Below, piece by piece: positions 18,433-27,629 of a DNA stretch of 64,000 nucleotides. Below the pieces are notes generated by a model. It saw nothing but the letters and a program-made list of their open reading frames with translations, made no database searches and had not been told where the DNA came from. Position 1 is the first letter of the stretch. Every line of letters starts with the position of its first letter. The position numbers and the translations under genes were made by a program. The stretch is from an uncultured Cellulomonas sp. (lineage in GTDB: Bacteria > Actinomycetota > Actinomycetes > Actinomycetales > Cellulomonadaceae): assembly GCF_947494015.1 (NCBI RefSeq), contig NZ_CANLTL010000015.1:1-64000 (forward strand), read 5' to 3'.

Positions 18433-20885
18433 CGGTCGCGCGCCTCCTCCCACCGCACCGTCAGGCCCTCGGCGCCGTCCTCGTCCGGCGCCCACCGCGG
18501 CTCGGCGTCGCTGGGGACGACGACGCGCTCGGCGCGCCGGACGGGCTCGTCGGCCCGGTGCAGGGCGTCGACCACGACCCACCGCACCCCCGGGGTGCCG
18601 GCCAGCGCCCGGTGCAGGTCCGAGACGTTGACGCTCTGGCCGAGGTCGACGGCCCCGGGGTCGAGCAGGCCGGGCACCGGCGACGTGGGCGGTGGCGCAC
18701 CGGCCGGTGCGTCGGCGACGTCCGGTGCCTCCGCGCCGAGTCGGGCCCGCACCTGCGCGGTCACCAGCAAGGGGTCGGCGGCCGGGTCGACGGCCACGGT
18801 GACCACCGCCCGCAGCCGCACCAGCCGCCGGTCGACGGTGCGGACCACCAGCCCGGGCGGCACCCGCGCGGCGAGGAAGCCGGTGACCACCCCGTGCTCG
18901 TCCGGGGTCAGCGTCCGTCCGCCCGGCCCGCTGACCACGATGCGCAGGTGGCGCGGGCGGTCGACGTCGTCGTGCCCGACGTGTACGCGGGAGACCAGGC
19001 CGTGCCCCTCGAGCAGGGCCCCGACGTCGCGTGCGGTGACGGCACGGTCGAGGGTCTGCACGCTCGCCGTGGCCCGGCGCCGGGCGACCGCCGGGTCCTC
19101 CGCGTCGGCGCCGCCCGACGTCGGCAGGACGTTGCGAGTCGCGACCACCTGCGGCACCGGCGCCAGGACCCCGTCGACGGCGCCCGCGGGGCGGTTGCCG
19201 GCCGCGCCCGTGCCCACGCGGGTGGTGAGCAGGGCCGCCAGTCCGGGCGGGACCGCCGCACCCGACGCCGCGTCCCCCGTGCGCACCACCGTGCCGCCGT
19301 CGGCCAGGACGTCGACCGTGAACGCCCGGGTCCCGGTCGCGGTGTCGACGACCTCGCCGGTCAGCTCCCACGCCTGCCCGCCGACGGCGAGCTCCACCGC
19401 CGGGCGTCGGCCCTCCGGCGCGGCCGGGTCGGGCAGGAACGCCAGCGGCTCGCCCTCGACCGGCCATGGCCCGGGCCCCGTCACCGTCCGGCGCACCGTC
19501 CGGCCGTGCGACACCGGGACGACGTTGCCGAGCACCACCGTGCGGGCCAGGTCGTACCACCGGCGCAGCGGCGGGCTGACCACCACCTGCGTCGCACGCT
19601 CGCCGAGCAGGGGTGCCACCAGGTCGTCCGCGCGCACGACCCGGACGGCCTCGCGCGGCTCGGACCGGCGGGTCGTCCCGCCGTCGCCGGTGGGCACCTC
19701 CACGACGTCGGCGAGCACGAGCCAGTCGCCCGGTCGCAGCAGCCCCGCGTGCGACACCGGCCCGGCCGGGGGCGGTGCCGCGGGGGCCGGCAGGAGGTAG
19801 AAGCGGTCCGTCCCAGGTGTGGCGACGCCGAGCTCGCCCGGGCGGGCGCCACGGGCCAGCGTGCGGTCGAGCACGGTCAGCGCGCGGGGGCCCCGCAGCC
19901 GGACGATGTCGTCGCGGGCCTGGGCGAGGATGCCTTCGACCAGGGCGTCCAGGAACTGCGCCATCGCGTCCAGCCGGCCGGCGTAGGCGGCGTCGTCCTC
20001 CCCGTTGTGCCGGCCGAGCGCGGTGTCCAGGCTGGCCAGGGCCGTCGGCAGTGCGGCGTCGACCCGGGCGAGGGAGCCCATCACCAGGCGCTGCGCCTCG
20101 GTGAGCGGCTCCAGGGGCCGGGCGGCGGCGGCCGCCTCGGCGTCCACCAGGGCGTGCGCGCGCTCGCACAGGGTGTCGCACAGCGCAGCGAACGCCTCCG
20201 GGCACGACGGGTCGCCGGCCCCGCGCAGGGTCGTGGCCAGGTCCGCCAGGGCGAGCGCGTCGGACCGCGCCCGGGCGGCGTCCCGTGCGGCGGCGGCGCC
20301 GCGCTGCGCGGCGTCGACCCGGGAGGCCAGCTGCTCGGCCAGGGAGGCGCCCGGCAGGTGCAGCGGCGGTGGTGCGACGGCCGCGACCGCCGGCGGCAGC
20401 TCGCGGGCCGGCGCGACCAGCGTGGCGAACGGTTGCAGCTCGTTCAGGCGGGCGTCGGCGCGCAGCGCGACGGCGGTCTCGAACACGGCCGGCCCGGCGC
20501 CCGCCGACGCCGGTGCGCCGACCGCGAACCCGGCCGGGATGGTGGCCGCGGTGCCGGCCGCCAGCCGAAGCTGCTGCAACCCGGTCGCGGACAGCGGCGG
20601 CCGCGGGCGGTGACCGACCAGGTCCAGCAGCCGGGCCTGGGACTGCGGCAGCTGCGCGGTCGGCAGGAAGCACTCGTCGGCCCACGCGTGCTCGTAGGAC
20701 CACAGCACGTCGACCGCGGCCGCGACGCAGTCGAGCAGGCCCTGGCCGGGGTCCTCGCCGGCCGCCGTCGGACGGGGCACCCACCGGCGGGCGGCGTCGG
20801 CGAACCGGTCGCGTGCGTCGGCCTCCATGCCCGCGAGCACCTCGGTGTGGTGGCGCGCGCGGTGCTGCTGCGGCGTCCGGCTCAT
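18429..20885 (-). CDS. Baseplate J-like wedge protein 2 (818 aa)
   Basis: The N-terminus carries the marker ECFLPTAQLPQSQARLLDLV followed by GHRPRPPLSATG, shared with the preceding J-like protein and typical of gp6/Afp11-12-like wedge proteins. The central part (residues ~140-330) is helical and inserted. The C-terminal half has the J-type core (VQTLDRAVTARDVGALLEGH, RVHVGHDDVDRPRHLRIVV) and ends with a segment about paired functional domains (NVSDLHRALAGTPGVRWVVV). The start overlaps by ATGA. With the other J protein it would form the wedge ring around the hub. It lacks a membrane segment or enzyme motif. Confidence 0.8.
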   Translation of the reverse strand: MSRTPQQHRARHHTEVLAGMEADARDRFADAARRWVPRPTAAGEDPGQGLLDCVAAAVDVLWSYEHAWADECFLPTAQLPQSQARLLDLVGHRPRPPLSATGLQQLRLAAGTAATIPAGFAVGAPASAGAGPAVFETAVALRADARLNELQPFATLVAPARELPPAVAAVAPPPLHLPGASLAEQLASRVDAAQRGAAAARDAARARSDALALADLATTLRGAGDPSCPEAFAALCDTLCERAHALVDAEAAAAARPLEPLTEAQRLVMGSLARVDAALPTALASLDTALGRHNGEDDAAYAGRLDAMAQFLDALVEGILAQARDDIVRLRGPRALTVLDRTLARGARPGELGVATPGTDRFYLLPAPAAPPPAGPVSHAGLLRPGDWLVLADVVEVPTGDGGTTRRSEPREAVRVVRADDLVAPLLGERATQVVVSPPLRRWYDLARTVVLGNVVPVSHGRTVRRTVTGPGPWPVEGEPLAFLPDPAAPEGRRPAVELAVGGQAWELTGEVVDTATGTRAFTVDVLADGGTVVRTGDAASGAAVPPGLAALLTTRVGTGAAGNRPAGAVDGVLAPVPQVVATRNVLPTSGGADAEDPAVARRRATASVQTLDRAVTARDVGALLEGHGLVSRVHVGHDDVDRPRHLRIVVSGPGGRTLTPDEHGVVTGFLAARVPPGLVVRTVDRRLVRLRAVVTVAVDPAADPLLVTAQVRARLGAEAPDVADAPAGAPPPTSPVPGLLDPGAVDLGQSVNVSDLHRALAGTPGVRWVVVDALHRADEPVRRAERVVVPSDAEPRWAPDEDGAEGLTVRWEEARDR

Positions 20886-23800
20886 CGCAGCCCCCCGCAG
20901 ACCTCGACGGTGAGGAGCCCGTCCGGCCCGTCGCCGTAGGGGCGGCGCAGGACGGCGACCTCCTCGTCGCCGACCGGCAGCGTGCCGTCGACGGCGTGCT
21001 CGCCCGCGCCGGCGACCGCCCGCCGCAGCCGCCGCACCTGGGCGGCCGTGACCCCGTCGACGCCCAGGGCGCGGCGCAGCACCGCGTCGACGTGCACGTC
21101 CCCGCCCAGGCCCACGGTGTCGGGGTCGAACAGCCCGCCGTCGGACTCCAGCGCGGCGCGCACCTCCCGGTGCACCCGCTCGGCCGGCGCCCACGGCTCG
21201 ACGTCGACGACGACGTCGAGGTCCAGCGGGACGAAGACCGGCGGCACGAGTTGCACGTCCACCCCGAGCAGGCGCACCTCCTCGAGCCGCTGCCGGGCCA
21301 CGGCCCACCGCCGGATCCGCTCGGCGTCGCGGACGAGGTCGAGGTCGACGAGCTGGCCCGCCGGGCCGCCGGACCCGTCGCGGGGCGTGCCGGGGGTCAC
21401 CAGCGTGTCCTCGTCCCGCAGCAGCAGCGTCGTGCGGACCAGCCGCCGCTCACCGAGCTCGACGACCCGGGCCCGGGCGGCCGCGACCTCGGGCAGCTCC
21501 TCGAGCAGCCGGGCGTGGTCGTCGGCGGTGACGGCCGTCACCGGGGTGCGGGCCACCCACGGGGCGCGTCGCCGGATGCGGTCGAGCGGCTCGGGGTCCC
21601 GGCCGCCGACGCCCGCGACCGGGTTGTCCACGACCAGCGCCGCCCGCAGCCGCTCGAGGTCGAGGTCCTCGGGCAGCGGCCCGGACCCGGCGCCGAGCGC
21701 GACGAGGGAGGTCAGCGTGTGGGCGCCGACGTTGCCGGCCGTGCCGCGACCCAGTCGTGCACCGATCCGCACCTGGACCGGCCGGGCCGGCAGCGCCCCG
21801 GGCTGACCGAGGACGACGGTGGTGCCGCCCTCGGCGTCCGCCGCCAGCGCGAACACCTCCCCGGGCTCGGTGGCGACGTCGTCGACCAGCCGCCACGGCT
21901 CGCCGTCGACGTCGACGGTGACGTCCGGCACGCCGAGGCGCGGGGGGTCGCCGGGGAACGGCCAGCCGGCGGCGACCCGGCTCGCCGCGGCGAGCGGCAG
22001 CGGCACCTCGGCCGTGGGCCGGGTGCCGTCGAGCACGAGGTCCAGCTCGGGGGCGAGGGCCTCGACCTGCGCGGCGAGGTCCGGGTCGGCCACGGCGGGC
22101 GCCCAGCCGGGGGAGACGTGCAGGCCGTGGTGCGCCGGCACGACGTCGGCCAGCAGCCGGGTGGCGTCGGCGGCGTAGCGACGCGGCGACGGCCGGCGCG
22201 GGTCCCACCGCACGAGCGTCTGGTCCGTCCCGAGCTCGACCACGGTGGCGCGCACCACGTGCGGCAGGGCGCGGGGGTCGTCCGGTGCCAGCACGAGCCA
22301 CCGGTCCCGGTGCAGCTCGAGCAGGTCACCCCGGACGACGGCGTGCACGGCGCCGGCCGGGACGTCGTCGGCGAGCGTCAGGGACGCCAGCGACGGGTGC
22401 CACACCAGGTCCTCCTCGGTGGACACCACCACCGGGTCCTCGCCCGCGTCGGGGTTCACCACGACCGTCCCGGCCGCCACGACGAACGGCAGCACGCCGG
22501 GCCCGGCCGGCGTGGTCAGCCCGAGCGCGGCGGGGTCGTCGATCCGGACCTCGAGCATCGTGGTCGCGGACAGCCCGGGGTCCGGCCGGTGGTCGACCAG
22601 CCGGGCGTGCTCCTCGACCGAGCGGCGCAGGCGCGCGGTGGGCAGGTAGGCCTCGGTGAGGGCGGCGTCCTGGCGGTAGGAGATCCGGTCCAGCCGGTGC
22701 GCCACCAGCTCGAGCAGGGTCGTGGTGAGGTCCGCGGCGTCGTCGGGCACCCAGCCGGGCAGGACGGCGGCGGCGCGGGCGCGCATGACGCCGAGCAGCC
22801 CCCGGCCGTCCTTGGCCGACCGGTCGATCACCGGCCCGGGCGGCGGGACCGGCGCGGGCCCGGGCTCGGGGACGGCGAGCGGGTCGCGCAGGTCGCAGGT
22901 GGCCTCGGCCCCCGGCGGGCGCGCCCCGACGTGCCGGGGCCGGTCGGGCGGGTCACCCGGGGTGCGCACGGCCAGGTCGTGCAGCCCGCTGCCCGGGGTG
23001 AGCCTCAGGTCGACGGCCACCTCCGGCACCGGGCGGCCCAGCGCGAGCGACGCGGGGACGCCGGCCGGGCCGGCGTCGAGGTAGGGCAGGTCGCCGCCCG
23101 GCAGGCCGGTCACCAGCGGCGCCGGGTCCGCCGGGGCGCCGAAGGCGGCGGTGACCGCGACCACCTCGGTCTCGGCGTCCAGGGTCAGCACGGGTCCGTC
23201 CACGACCCGGGTGAGCAGCGTGTTCACCACGGTCAGCGAGCACGGGCCGACGGTGATCCCGTGCTGCAGCCGGTGCCACGTCGACTCCGAGACCGTGACC
23301 CGCTCGCCCCGCACGGTCGCCGCGCGGGCGGCGGCGAAGGTCTCGACCCCCCGGACCTCGACGTCGCGCAGGTCGGCGTCCATGGCCAGGGCGGTCCCGC
23401 TGACCCGGTGCAGCACGCACCCGGTGAGCCGGACCGGCCCGGGGTCGGTGTCCGCGTCGACCCACGGGGCCAGCTCGCTGACCGGCGCGGTGACCTCCAG
23501 GCCGCGGACCAGGTCCGCGTGGTCCGGCGCGACGACCGCCTCGACGTGCACGTCGTCGACCTCGAGCGCCCCCGGCGCGGCCGCCGCGCGGACCCGGGCG
23601 CCGGTGGCGCCGCCCGCCGCGCCGGTCACCGACCGGACCGTGGCGCCGCTGAGCACGAGCGGGCCCCCGACGAGCAGGTCCAGGCCGGCGGCCGTGGCGC
23701 CGCTCACCCGGGTCGCCGACACGCCGCGCACGTCCAGAGGACCGGCGACCGCGGCCGCCAGACCGACGGCGACGCCGTCCGCGGCCCGCGCCCGGACGTC

Positions 23801-24565
23801 GCGGACGTCGACGTCGAGCACGGTGGCGGCGTCGGTCGCGGTCCCCGCGGCCTCCGGGTCGGGGGTCGAGATCGACCCGGCGCGGACGTCGACGCCGGTC
23901 GCGACGGCGCCCACCACGGCGTCGACCCGCAGCCGGGTCACGGTGACGGCGCCGCCCGCGCCGCCCGCGCCGCCCGACGCCGCCCCACCCGGCGACGGCG
24001 CCTCGGCCCGGACCCCGACGGCCGCGCCGCTCGCGGTGAGGCCGGTGACCGTCACCCGGTGCAGCCGCCCGACCGGCGCGGTCACCGCCACGCCGGTGGC
24101 GTCCCCGGCTGTGGCCCGCACGCCCGGCGTCTGGACGTCGACGACCTCCGCCGCCGCGGCCGCCGTCACCTCGACCGCGGTGACGGTCCGCCCGGTCACC
24201 ACGACCCGGGACGCGGACAGGGTCGCGCGCCCCGAGGCGCGCAGCGCCACGCCCACGACGTCGTCGCCCTCGACCCGCACCTCCACGCCGCGCAGGGTCA
24301 CGTCGGTCCCGACCAGCACCAGGCCCGCGGCCGCGCCGCCGGCCACCACCCGCAGCACCGGCGCCGCCGGCGCGGGATCGGCGGCCAGGGTGAGGGACCG
24401 GCCGGCGAGGCCCAGCTCGAGCGGCCCGGTCTCCAGCACGACGCCGGGAGCGGTGGGCGGCAGCCGCCAGACGTGCGCGCTGCCGGCTGCGGCTGCGGCC
24501 AGGCCGGCCTGCGCCGCGGCCAGGGCGGCGGGGAGGTCGGCGGCGTCCAGCAGCACGGTCGTCAT
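20882..24565 (-). CDS. Right-handed beta-helix / baseplate J fusion protein (1227 aa)
   Basis: Residues ~1-520 are short repeats of ~22-25 residues with alternating small and hydrophobic residues (VTLRGVEVRVEGDDVVGVAL), as in right-handed beta-helices. A glycine-rich loop lies near residue 200. From ~578 the sequence changes to a baseplate J/gp6-like wedge protein, with AALTEAYLPTARLRRSVEEH and LVDHRPDPGLSATT, and a core ending in GGDVHVDAVLRRALGVDGV. Both junctions are ATGA overlaps. J-like wedge proteins are normally 400-900 aa without a beta-helix, so the N-terminal half is an addition that may project from the wedge. No frame break separates the halves. Confidence 0.8.
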   Translation of the reverse strand: MTTVLLDAADLPAALAAAQAGLAAAAAGSAHVWRLPPTAPGVVLETGPLELGLAGRSLTLAADPAPAAPVLRVVAGGAAAGLVLVGTDVTLRGVEVRVEGDDVVGVALRASGRATLSASRVVVTGRTVTAVEVTAAAAAEVVDVQTPGVRATAGDATGVAVTAPVGRLHRVTVTGLTASGAAVGVRAEAPSPGGAASGGAGGAGGAVTVTRLRVDAVVGAVATGVDVRAGSISTPDPEAAGTATDAATVLDVDVRDVRARAADGVAVGLAAAVAGPLDVRGVSATRVSGATAAGLDLLVGGPLVLSGATVRSVTGAAGGATGARVRAAAAPGALEVDDVHVEAVVAPDHADLVRGLEVTAPVSELAPWVDADTDPGPVRLTGCVLHRVSGTALAMDADLRDVEVRGVETFAAARAATVRGERVTVSESTWHRLQHGITVGPCSLTVVNTLLTRVVDGPVLTLDAETEVVAVTAAFGAPADPAPLVTGLPGGDLPYLDAGPAGVPASLALGRPVPEVAVDLRLTPGSGLHDLAVRTPGDPPDRPRHVGARPPGAEATCDLRDPLAVPEPGPAPVPPPGPVIDRSAKDGRGLLGVMRARAAAVLPGWVPDDAADLTTTLLELVAHRLDRISYRQDAALTEAYLPTARLRRSVEEHARLVDHRPDPGLSATTMLEVRIDDPAALGLTTPAGPGVLPFVVAAGTVVVNPDAGEDPVVVSTEEDLVWHPSLASLTLADDVPAGAVHAVVRGDLLELHRDRWLVLAPDDPRALPHVVRATVVELGTDQTLVRWDPRRPSPRRYAADATRLLADVVPAHHGLHVSPGWAPAVADPDLAAQVEALAPELDLVLDGTRPTAEVPLPLAAASRVAAGWPFPGDPPRLGVPDVTVDVDGEPWRLVDDVATEPGEVFALAADAEGGTTVVLGQPGALPARPVQVRIGARLGRGTAGNVGAHTLTSLVALGAGSGPLPEDLDLERLRAALVVDNPVAGVGGRDPEPLDRIRRRAPWVARTPVTAVTADDHARLLEELPEVAAARARVVELGERRLVRTTLLLRDEDTLVTPGTPRDGSGGPAGQLVDLDLVRDAERIRRWAVARQRLEEVRLLGVDVQLVPPVFVPLDLDVVVDVEPWAPAERVHREVRAALESDGGLFDPDTVGLGGDVHVDAVLRRALGVDGVTAAQVRRLRRAVAGAGEHAVDGTLPVGDEEVAVLRRPYGDGPDGLLTVEVCGGLR

Positions 24566-24984
24566 CGCCCGACCGCCGCGGGGGGTCCGGGCAGGGAGTG
24601 CGTGAACGTGTCGGCGTGCTCCGCGCCGGTCTCGCGCAGGGTGTACAGCACGTCCACGACCAGCGTGGTGTCGTCCACCGTCAGCCGCACCGCGTCCAGG
24701 ACCAGCAGCCGGTCCAGGTAGCGGGTGATCGCCGTCCGCACGAGGTACTCGGTGGTGGCGGCCCGGGTGCGGTCGGCGGCGGAGAAGACCAGCAGGTGCA
24801 GGCCGCAGCCGAACGTCGGCCGGTCGACCCGCTCGCCCGGTGCGGTGAACAGCAGCTGGCGCAGCTGCGCGCGCGCGAGCGTGGCGGGGTCGCGGCTCGC
24901 GCGCGCGGTGCCGCGGTCGCCGATCCGGAACGGCAGGTCCAGGACACCGCTCCACCCGCTCACGGCCCCTCCACCTCCGCTCAC
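24562..24984 (-). CDS. gp25-like baseplate wedge protein
   Basis: This 140-aa protein matches the GPW/gp25 family, a lysozyme-like fold without activity that nucleates sheath assembly at the baseplate. Visible markers are the entry LDLPFRIGDRG, LRQLLFTAPGERVDRPTFGC, and DRLLVLDAVRLTVDDTTLVV. The outer GTG (24984) overlaps the hub stop; an inner GTG at 24963, seven codons later and behind GGAGGGG, would give VSGWSGVLDL and could be the true start. The stop overlaps the next ATG. Length is normal for the family. Confidence 0.88.
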   Translation of the reverse strand: MSGGGGAVSGWSGVLDLPFRIGDRGTARASRDPATLARAQLRQLLFTAPGERVDRPTFGCGLHLLVFSAADRTRAATTEYLVRTAITRYLDRLLVLDAVRLTVDDTTLVVDVLYTLRETGAEHADTFTHSLPGPPAAVGR

Positions 24985-26279
24985 GGCTCGCCCCCGAGGG
25001 CGTTGCGGACCAGCTCGACGTCGACCTCGTAGGCGAAGTCGACCTCCTCCGCGGCCACGCCCGTCTCGGCGACCGGCGGGTCACCGGGCAGCGCCCGGGC
25101 CGCGCCCCACCGGTGCGTCGCGGCGCGCACGTACCAGTCCCCGGCGAACACCGGTCCGGTGCCGGTGACCGGCAGGGTGCGCCCGGCCCGCACGATCGCC
25201 GGGTACCGCGTCGCGGCCACCGTCGCCTCGGCGGTCGCGAACCAGTCGGCGGCGCGCAGGTCGGCGCGCGCCAGGGCCGCGAGCTCCTCGTCGTCGTCGG
25301 GGACGTCCAGGGTGCGCAGGTCCGCGGGGACGACCGTCGTCCCGCTGCCGCCGAGGATCTCCGCCAGGCGGGCACCGACCACGGCCCCGCGGGTGACGGT
25401 CCCGGTGCGGGCGTACCCGGGGTCGTCCACCTCGACGCTACGCACCAGCCGCCGTCGGCCGTCGATGTGCCACGACCGGACGGTCGCGGGCTGGTGGGCG
25501 TCGTAGCGGGCGGTCATGTCGACCAGCGCGGGCGCCTGCGCCGGGAACAGCCAGGCGGTCGGCAGCCGGTCCCGGCCCACCGGGGCGCTGCGGAAGTGCC
25601 CGACCACGGCCGGGCTGCGCCCCGGGACGACGTCGGTGGCCGCCGGCGCGACGAACACCTCGAAGCCGTGGCGCCGGGCCAGCAGCCGCAGGAACTCCGC
25701 GTCGGTGGCGCGCTGGAGCAGGGACGTGACCGCGGCGGTGCGGCGCGGGGTCGTGTCGACGGCGGGCGTGAAGCCGTACCGGCGGTAGATCGCGGCGGCG
25801 ATCTCCGCGTCGCTGAGGTCCTGCCAGCGGCGGGTCACCGTCTCCACGTGCAGCAGGCAGGACGCGTCGACGCCGGTGACCAGGAGCTCGGAGTCGGGGA
25901 CGCGGGCCTGCGCGTACCGGTGCTCGAGCCCGGTGACGTACCCGTCGAAGACGACCTGGCTGTCCACCGGGCCCGTCCCGTCCGGCACCGTCAGGCTGAA
26001 CCCGATCGTCACGCGGGACAGCAGCCGCAGGCCGGGCATCCCCATCGCCCGCGCCTGCTCGCCCCGGAGCATCGTGTCCCAGTCGCCGCCCTCGGCGGAG
26101 CCGTCAGCGTCCGGCGGGCCGGAGACCGGGCTGGACGCGACGACCAGGGAGAACGTGGAGGGCCGGTCGACGCGCTCCTCGACGGACAGCGACGCGACCA
26201 CCTGGCCGGGCGCCTCCTCGCCGTCGACCCACAGCAGCAGCCGGGGGACGCGGTGGCCCTGGTCGGTCGCGGTGGTCAT
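24981..26279 (-). CDS. Baseplate hub protein, phage late control D / VgrG N-terminal (gp27-like)
   Basis: The 432-aa protein fits the phage GPD family: an N-terminal beta domain (VPRLLLWVDGEEAPGQVVAS), VDRPSTFSLVV, a hub core with VFDGYVTGLEHRYAQ and a helical segment DAEFLRLLARRHGFEVFV, which is the classical gpD/VgrG stretch. It should form the trimeric hub that joins the tube to the spike. The spike itself is separate (4703-5923). The ATG at 26279 overlaps the LysM gene stop and the stop overlaps the gp25 start. Confidence 0.87.
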   Translation of the reverse strand: MTTATDQGHRVPRLLLWVDGEEAPGQVVASLSVEERVDRPSTFSLVVASSPVSGPPDADGSAEGGDWDTMLRGEQARAMGMPGLRLLSRVTIGFSLTVPDGTGPVDSQVVFDGYVTGLEHRYAQARVPDSELLVTGVDASCLLHVETVTRRWQDLSDAEIAAAIYRRYGFTPAVDTTPRRTAAVTSLLQRATDAEFLRLLARRHGFEVFVAPAATDVVPGRSPAVVGHFRSAPVGRDRLPTAWLFPAQAPALVDMTARYDAHQPATVRSWHIDGRRRLVRSVEVDDPGYARTGTVTRGAVVGARLAEILGGSGTTVVPADLRTLDVPDDDEELAALARADLRAADWFATAEATVAATRYPAIVRAGRTLPVTGTGPVFAGDWYVRAATHRWGAARALPGDPPVAETGVAAEEVDFAYEVDVELVRNALGGEP

Positions 26280-26557
26280 CGGGACCCCGGCCGGGGCAGG
26301 CGCAGCAGCCGGCCCGCCCGGTCCAGGTCGTCGACGCCGACGCCGGGGTTGGCGTCGGCGAGCTGCCACCAGGCGTACGGGTCGGCCAGGACGCGGGCCG
26401 CGAGGTGGTCCAGCCGCTCGCCGGCCCGGACCTCGACGCGGCCCCCGGTGGCCGGGGTCGGGACGATCCGGGGCTGCCGCAGCTGGACCGGTGGTCCGTC
26501 CGGGACCCCGCGGGACCAGGTCGGCAGGGCGTCGTAGCGTCCGGCGGGATCGGTCAC
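26276..26557 (-). CDS. LysM-domain baseplate protein (93 aa)
   Basis: Residues ~43-92 form one LysM motif (VEVRAGERLDHLAARVLADP, then AWWQLADANPG and RLLRLPRPG). In contractile systems a LysM protein sits between tube adaptor and hub (gp53 or Afp7 C-terminal-like) rather than binding peptidoglycan. The GTG at 26557 overlaps the stop of the previous gene (GTGA). In Afp-type systems the CIS tube domain and the LysM are usually one protein; here they are two coupled genes. The N-terminal 40 residues are not recognised. Confidence 0.82.
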   Translation of the reverse strand: MTDPAGRYDALPTWSRGVPDGPPVQLRQPRIVPTPATGGRVEVRAGERLDHLAARVLADPYAWWQLADANPGVGVDDLDRAGRLLRLPRPGSR

Positions 26558-27429
26558 GGCGTCATCGCCTCCCCGCCGAGCTGGCTGCGCAGCGCCGCGG
26601 ACGACGTCGTCCCGAGGCCGGCGAGCCGCTCCGTGCGCTGGGCGAGGAGCTGGTCGAAGGTCTGCCGCACGAGCGGGTTGTAGGTGTTCTCGACCGGCTC
26701 GAGCACGGTGAGCTTGAGGTCGACCTCCGCCCGGACGGGCACCAGCTCGGGGGTGAACCGCTGCTCGGTGATGCTCAGCTCGGTCAGCACGCAGGGGAAC
26801 CACCGGACGGTGCCCAGCGTGAGCAGCAGCTCGTCGGGCTTGATCGGGCGGATCGGGGTGCCCGGCGCGGGGCGCTGGCCGCCACGCACCTGCTCCTCGG
26901 CCTCGCGGCCGAGCGAGACCTGCTCGAGGAAGGCCAGCTCGGGCAGGACGCCGAGCCTCCACGCGTCGTCGGTCGGGCTGCCGCCCGCCGCGGCGGCACC
27001 GAGGGCCGCGCCCTGGGCCGCGCCCGCCGCCGCCCCGCCAGGACCGCCGAACGACCCGGCGACCGCGCCGACCTGCGCGCCGACCGTGGCGCCGGCCTCC
27101 GCCACGGCGCTGCGTGCGGTGCTGCGGAGAATCGTCTCGGTCGCGTCCAGCACGAGGCGGAACGAGATGGTCTCCGCCTCGGCGAGCAGCGCCGACGCAC
27201 CGTGCCCGCCCAGCCCGCCCCGGACCTGCTGCGGCGTCGGCACCGCGTCGGCGGCGCGCCGTCGGCGGCGCGGCTCCCACCGGCCGGTGCGGGAGCGGGT
27301 CACCGTCTCGGGGTTGAACGGGAACACGAGCGTGGCGTTCTCGGCGTCGTCGCCGGGGTCCAGCCTCACGAGCGAGCCGTGCTCGAGCGGCCCGGTGTGG
27401 AACGCGTGGGTGGGGCCACGGTCGATCAT
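26554..27429 (-). CDS. Contractile injection system tube/adaptor protein (291 aa)
   Basis: The N-terminal part (FPFNPETVTRSRTGRWEPR) and the block ETISFRLVLDATE are typical of the CIS tube adaptor family that precedes LysM proteins; the C-terminal block LTELSITEQRFTPELVPVRA is likewise characteristic. Between them, residues ~105-150 are a glycine/alanine-rich stretch that may be a flexible or membrane-avoiding helix. The ATG at 27429 shares one base with the previous stop (TGATG), and the stop overlaps the LysM GTG. The likely role is to join the inner tube to the baseplate hub. Confidence 0.82.
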   Translation of the reverse strand: MIDRGPTHAFHTGPLEHGSLVRLDPGDDAENATLVFPFNPETVTRSRTGRWEPRRRRRAADAVPTPQQVRGGLGGHGASALLAEAETISFRLVLDATETILRSTARSAVAEAGATVGAQVGAVAGSFGGPGGAAAGAAQGAALGAAAAGGSPTDDAWRLGVLPELAFLEQVSLGREAEEQVRGGQRPAPGTPIRPIKPDELLLTLGTVRWFPCVLTELSITEQRFTPELVPVRAEVDLKLTVLEPVENTYNPLVRQTFDQLLAQRTERLAGLGTTSSAALRSQLGGEAMTP

Positions 27430-27629
27430 CAGAACGCCTCCCCGTCGCGGGTGTCCCCGTCGGCCGCCAGCCGGGCCGCGATCGCCGCGTTGTTCGCGTC
27501 GACGACGTCCACGACCAGGTCGGTGAGGAACCCGGCGAGCTTCGCCGGGTCGTCCGGAGGTCGCCGCAGCAGCCAGCGCACGTGCCGCTCCAGCTCGGTG
27601 CGGGTCAGCCCGATCCGTGGCTCAGCCAT
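27429..27629 (-). CDS. Small conserved protein (66 aa) between gp26-like and tube-adaptor genes
   Basis: The frame overlaps the gp26-like gene by 8 bp and the adaptor gene by 1 bp, so it fills the space exactly. The protein is helical (TRTELERHVRWLLRRPPDDP, then VVDVVDANNAAIAARLA). Small proteins of this kind are common at this point of contractile operons and may be assembly chaperones. No domain is recognised. Confidence 0.65.
   Translation of the reverse strand: MAEPRIGLTRTELERHVRWLLRRPPDDPAKLAGFLTDLVVDVVDANNAAIAARLAADGDTRDGEAF

Noticed and set aside
14644-19800. A 1718-codon plus-strand open frame opposite baseplate genes
   Set aside because: Same reason: low-complexity antisense translation, no ribosome site, opposite well-supported baseplate genes.
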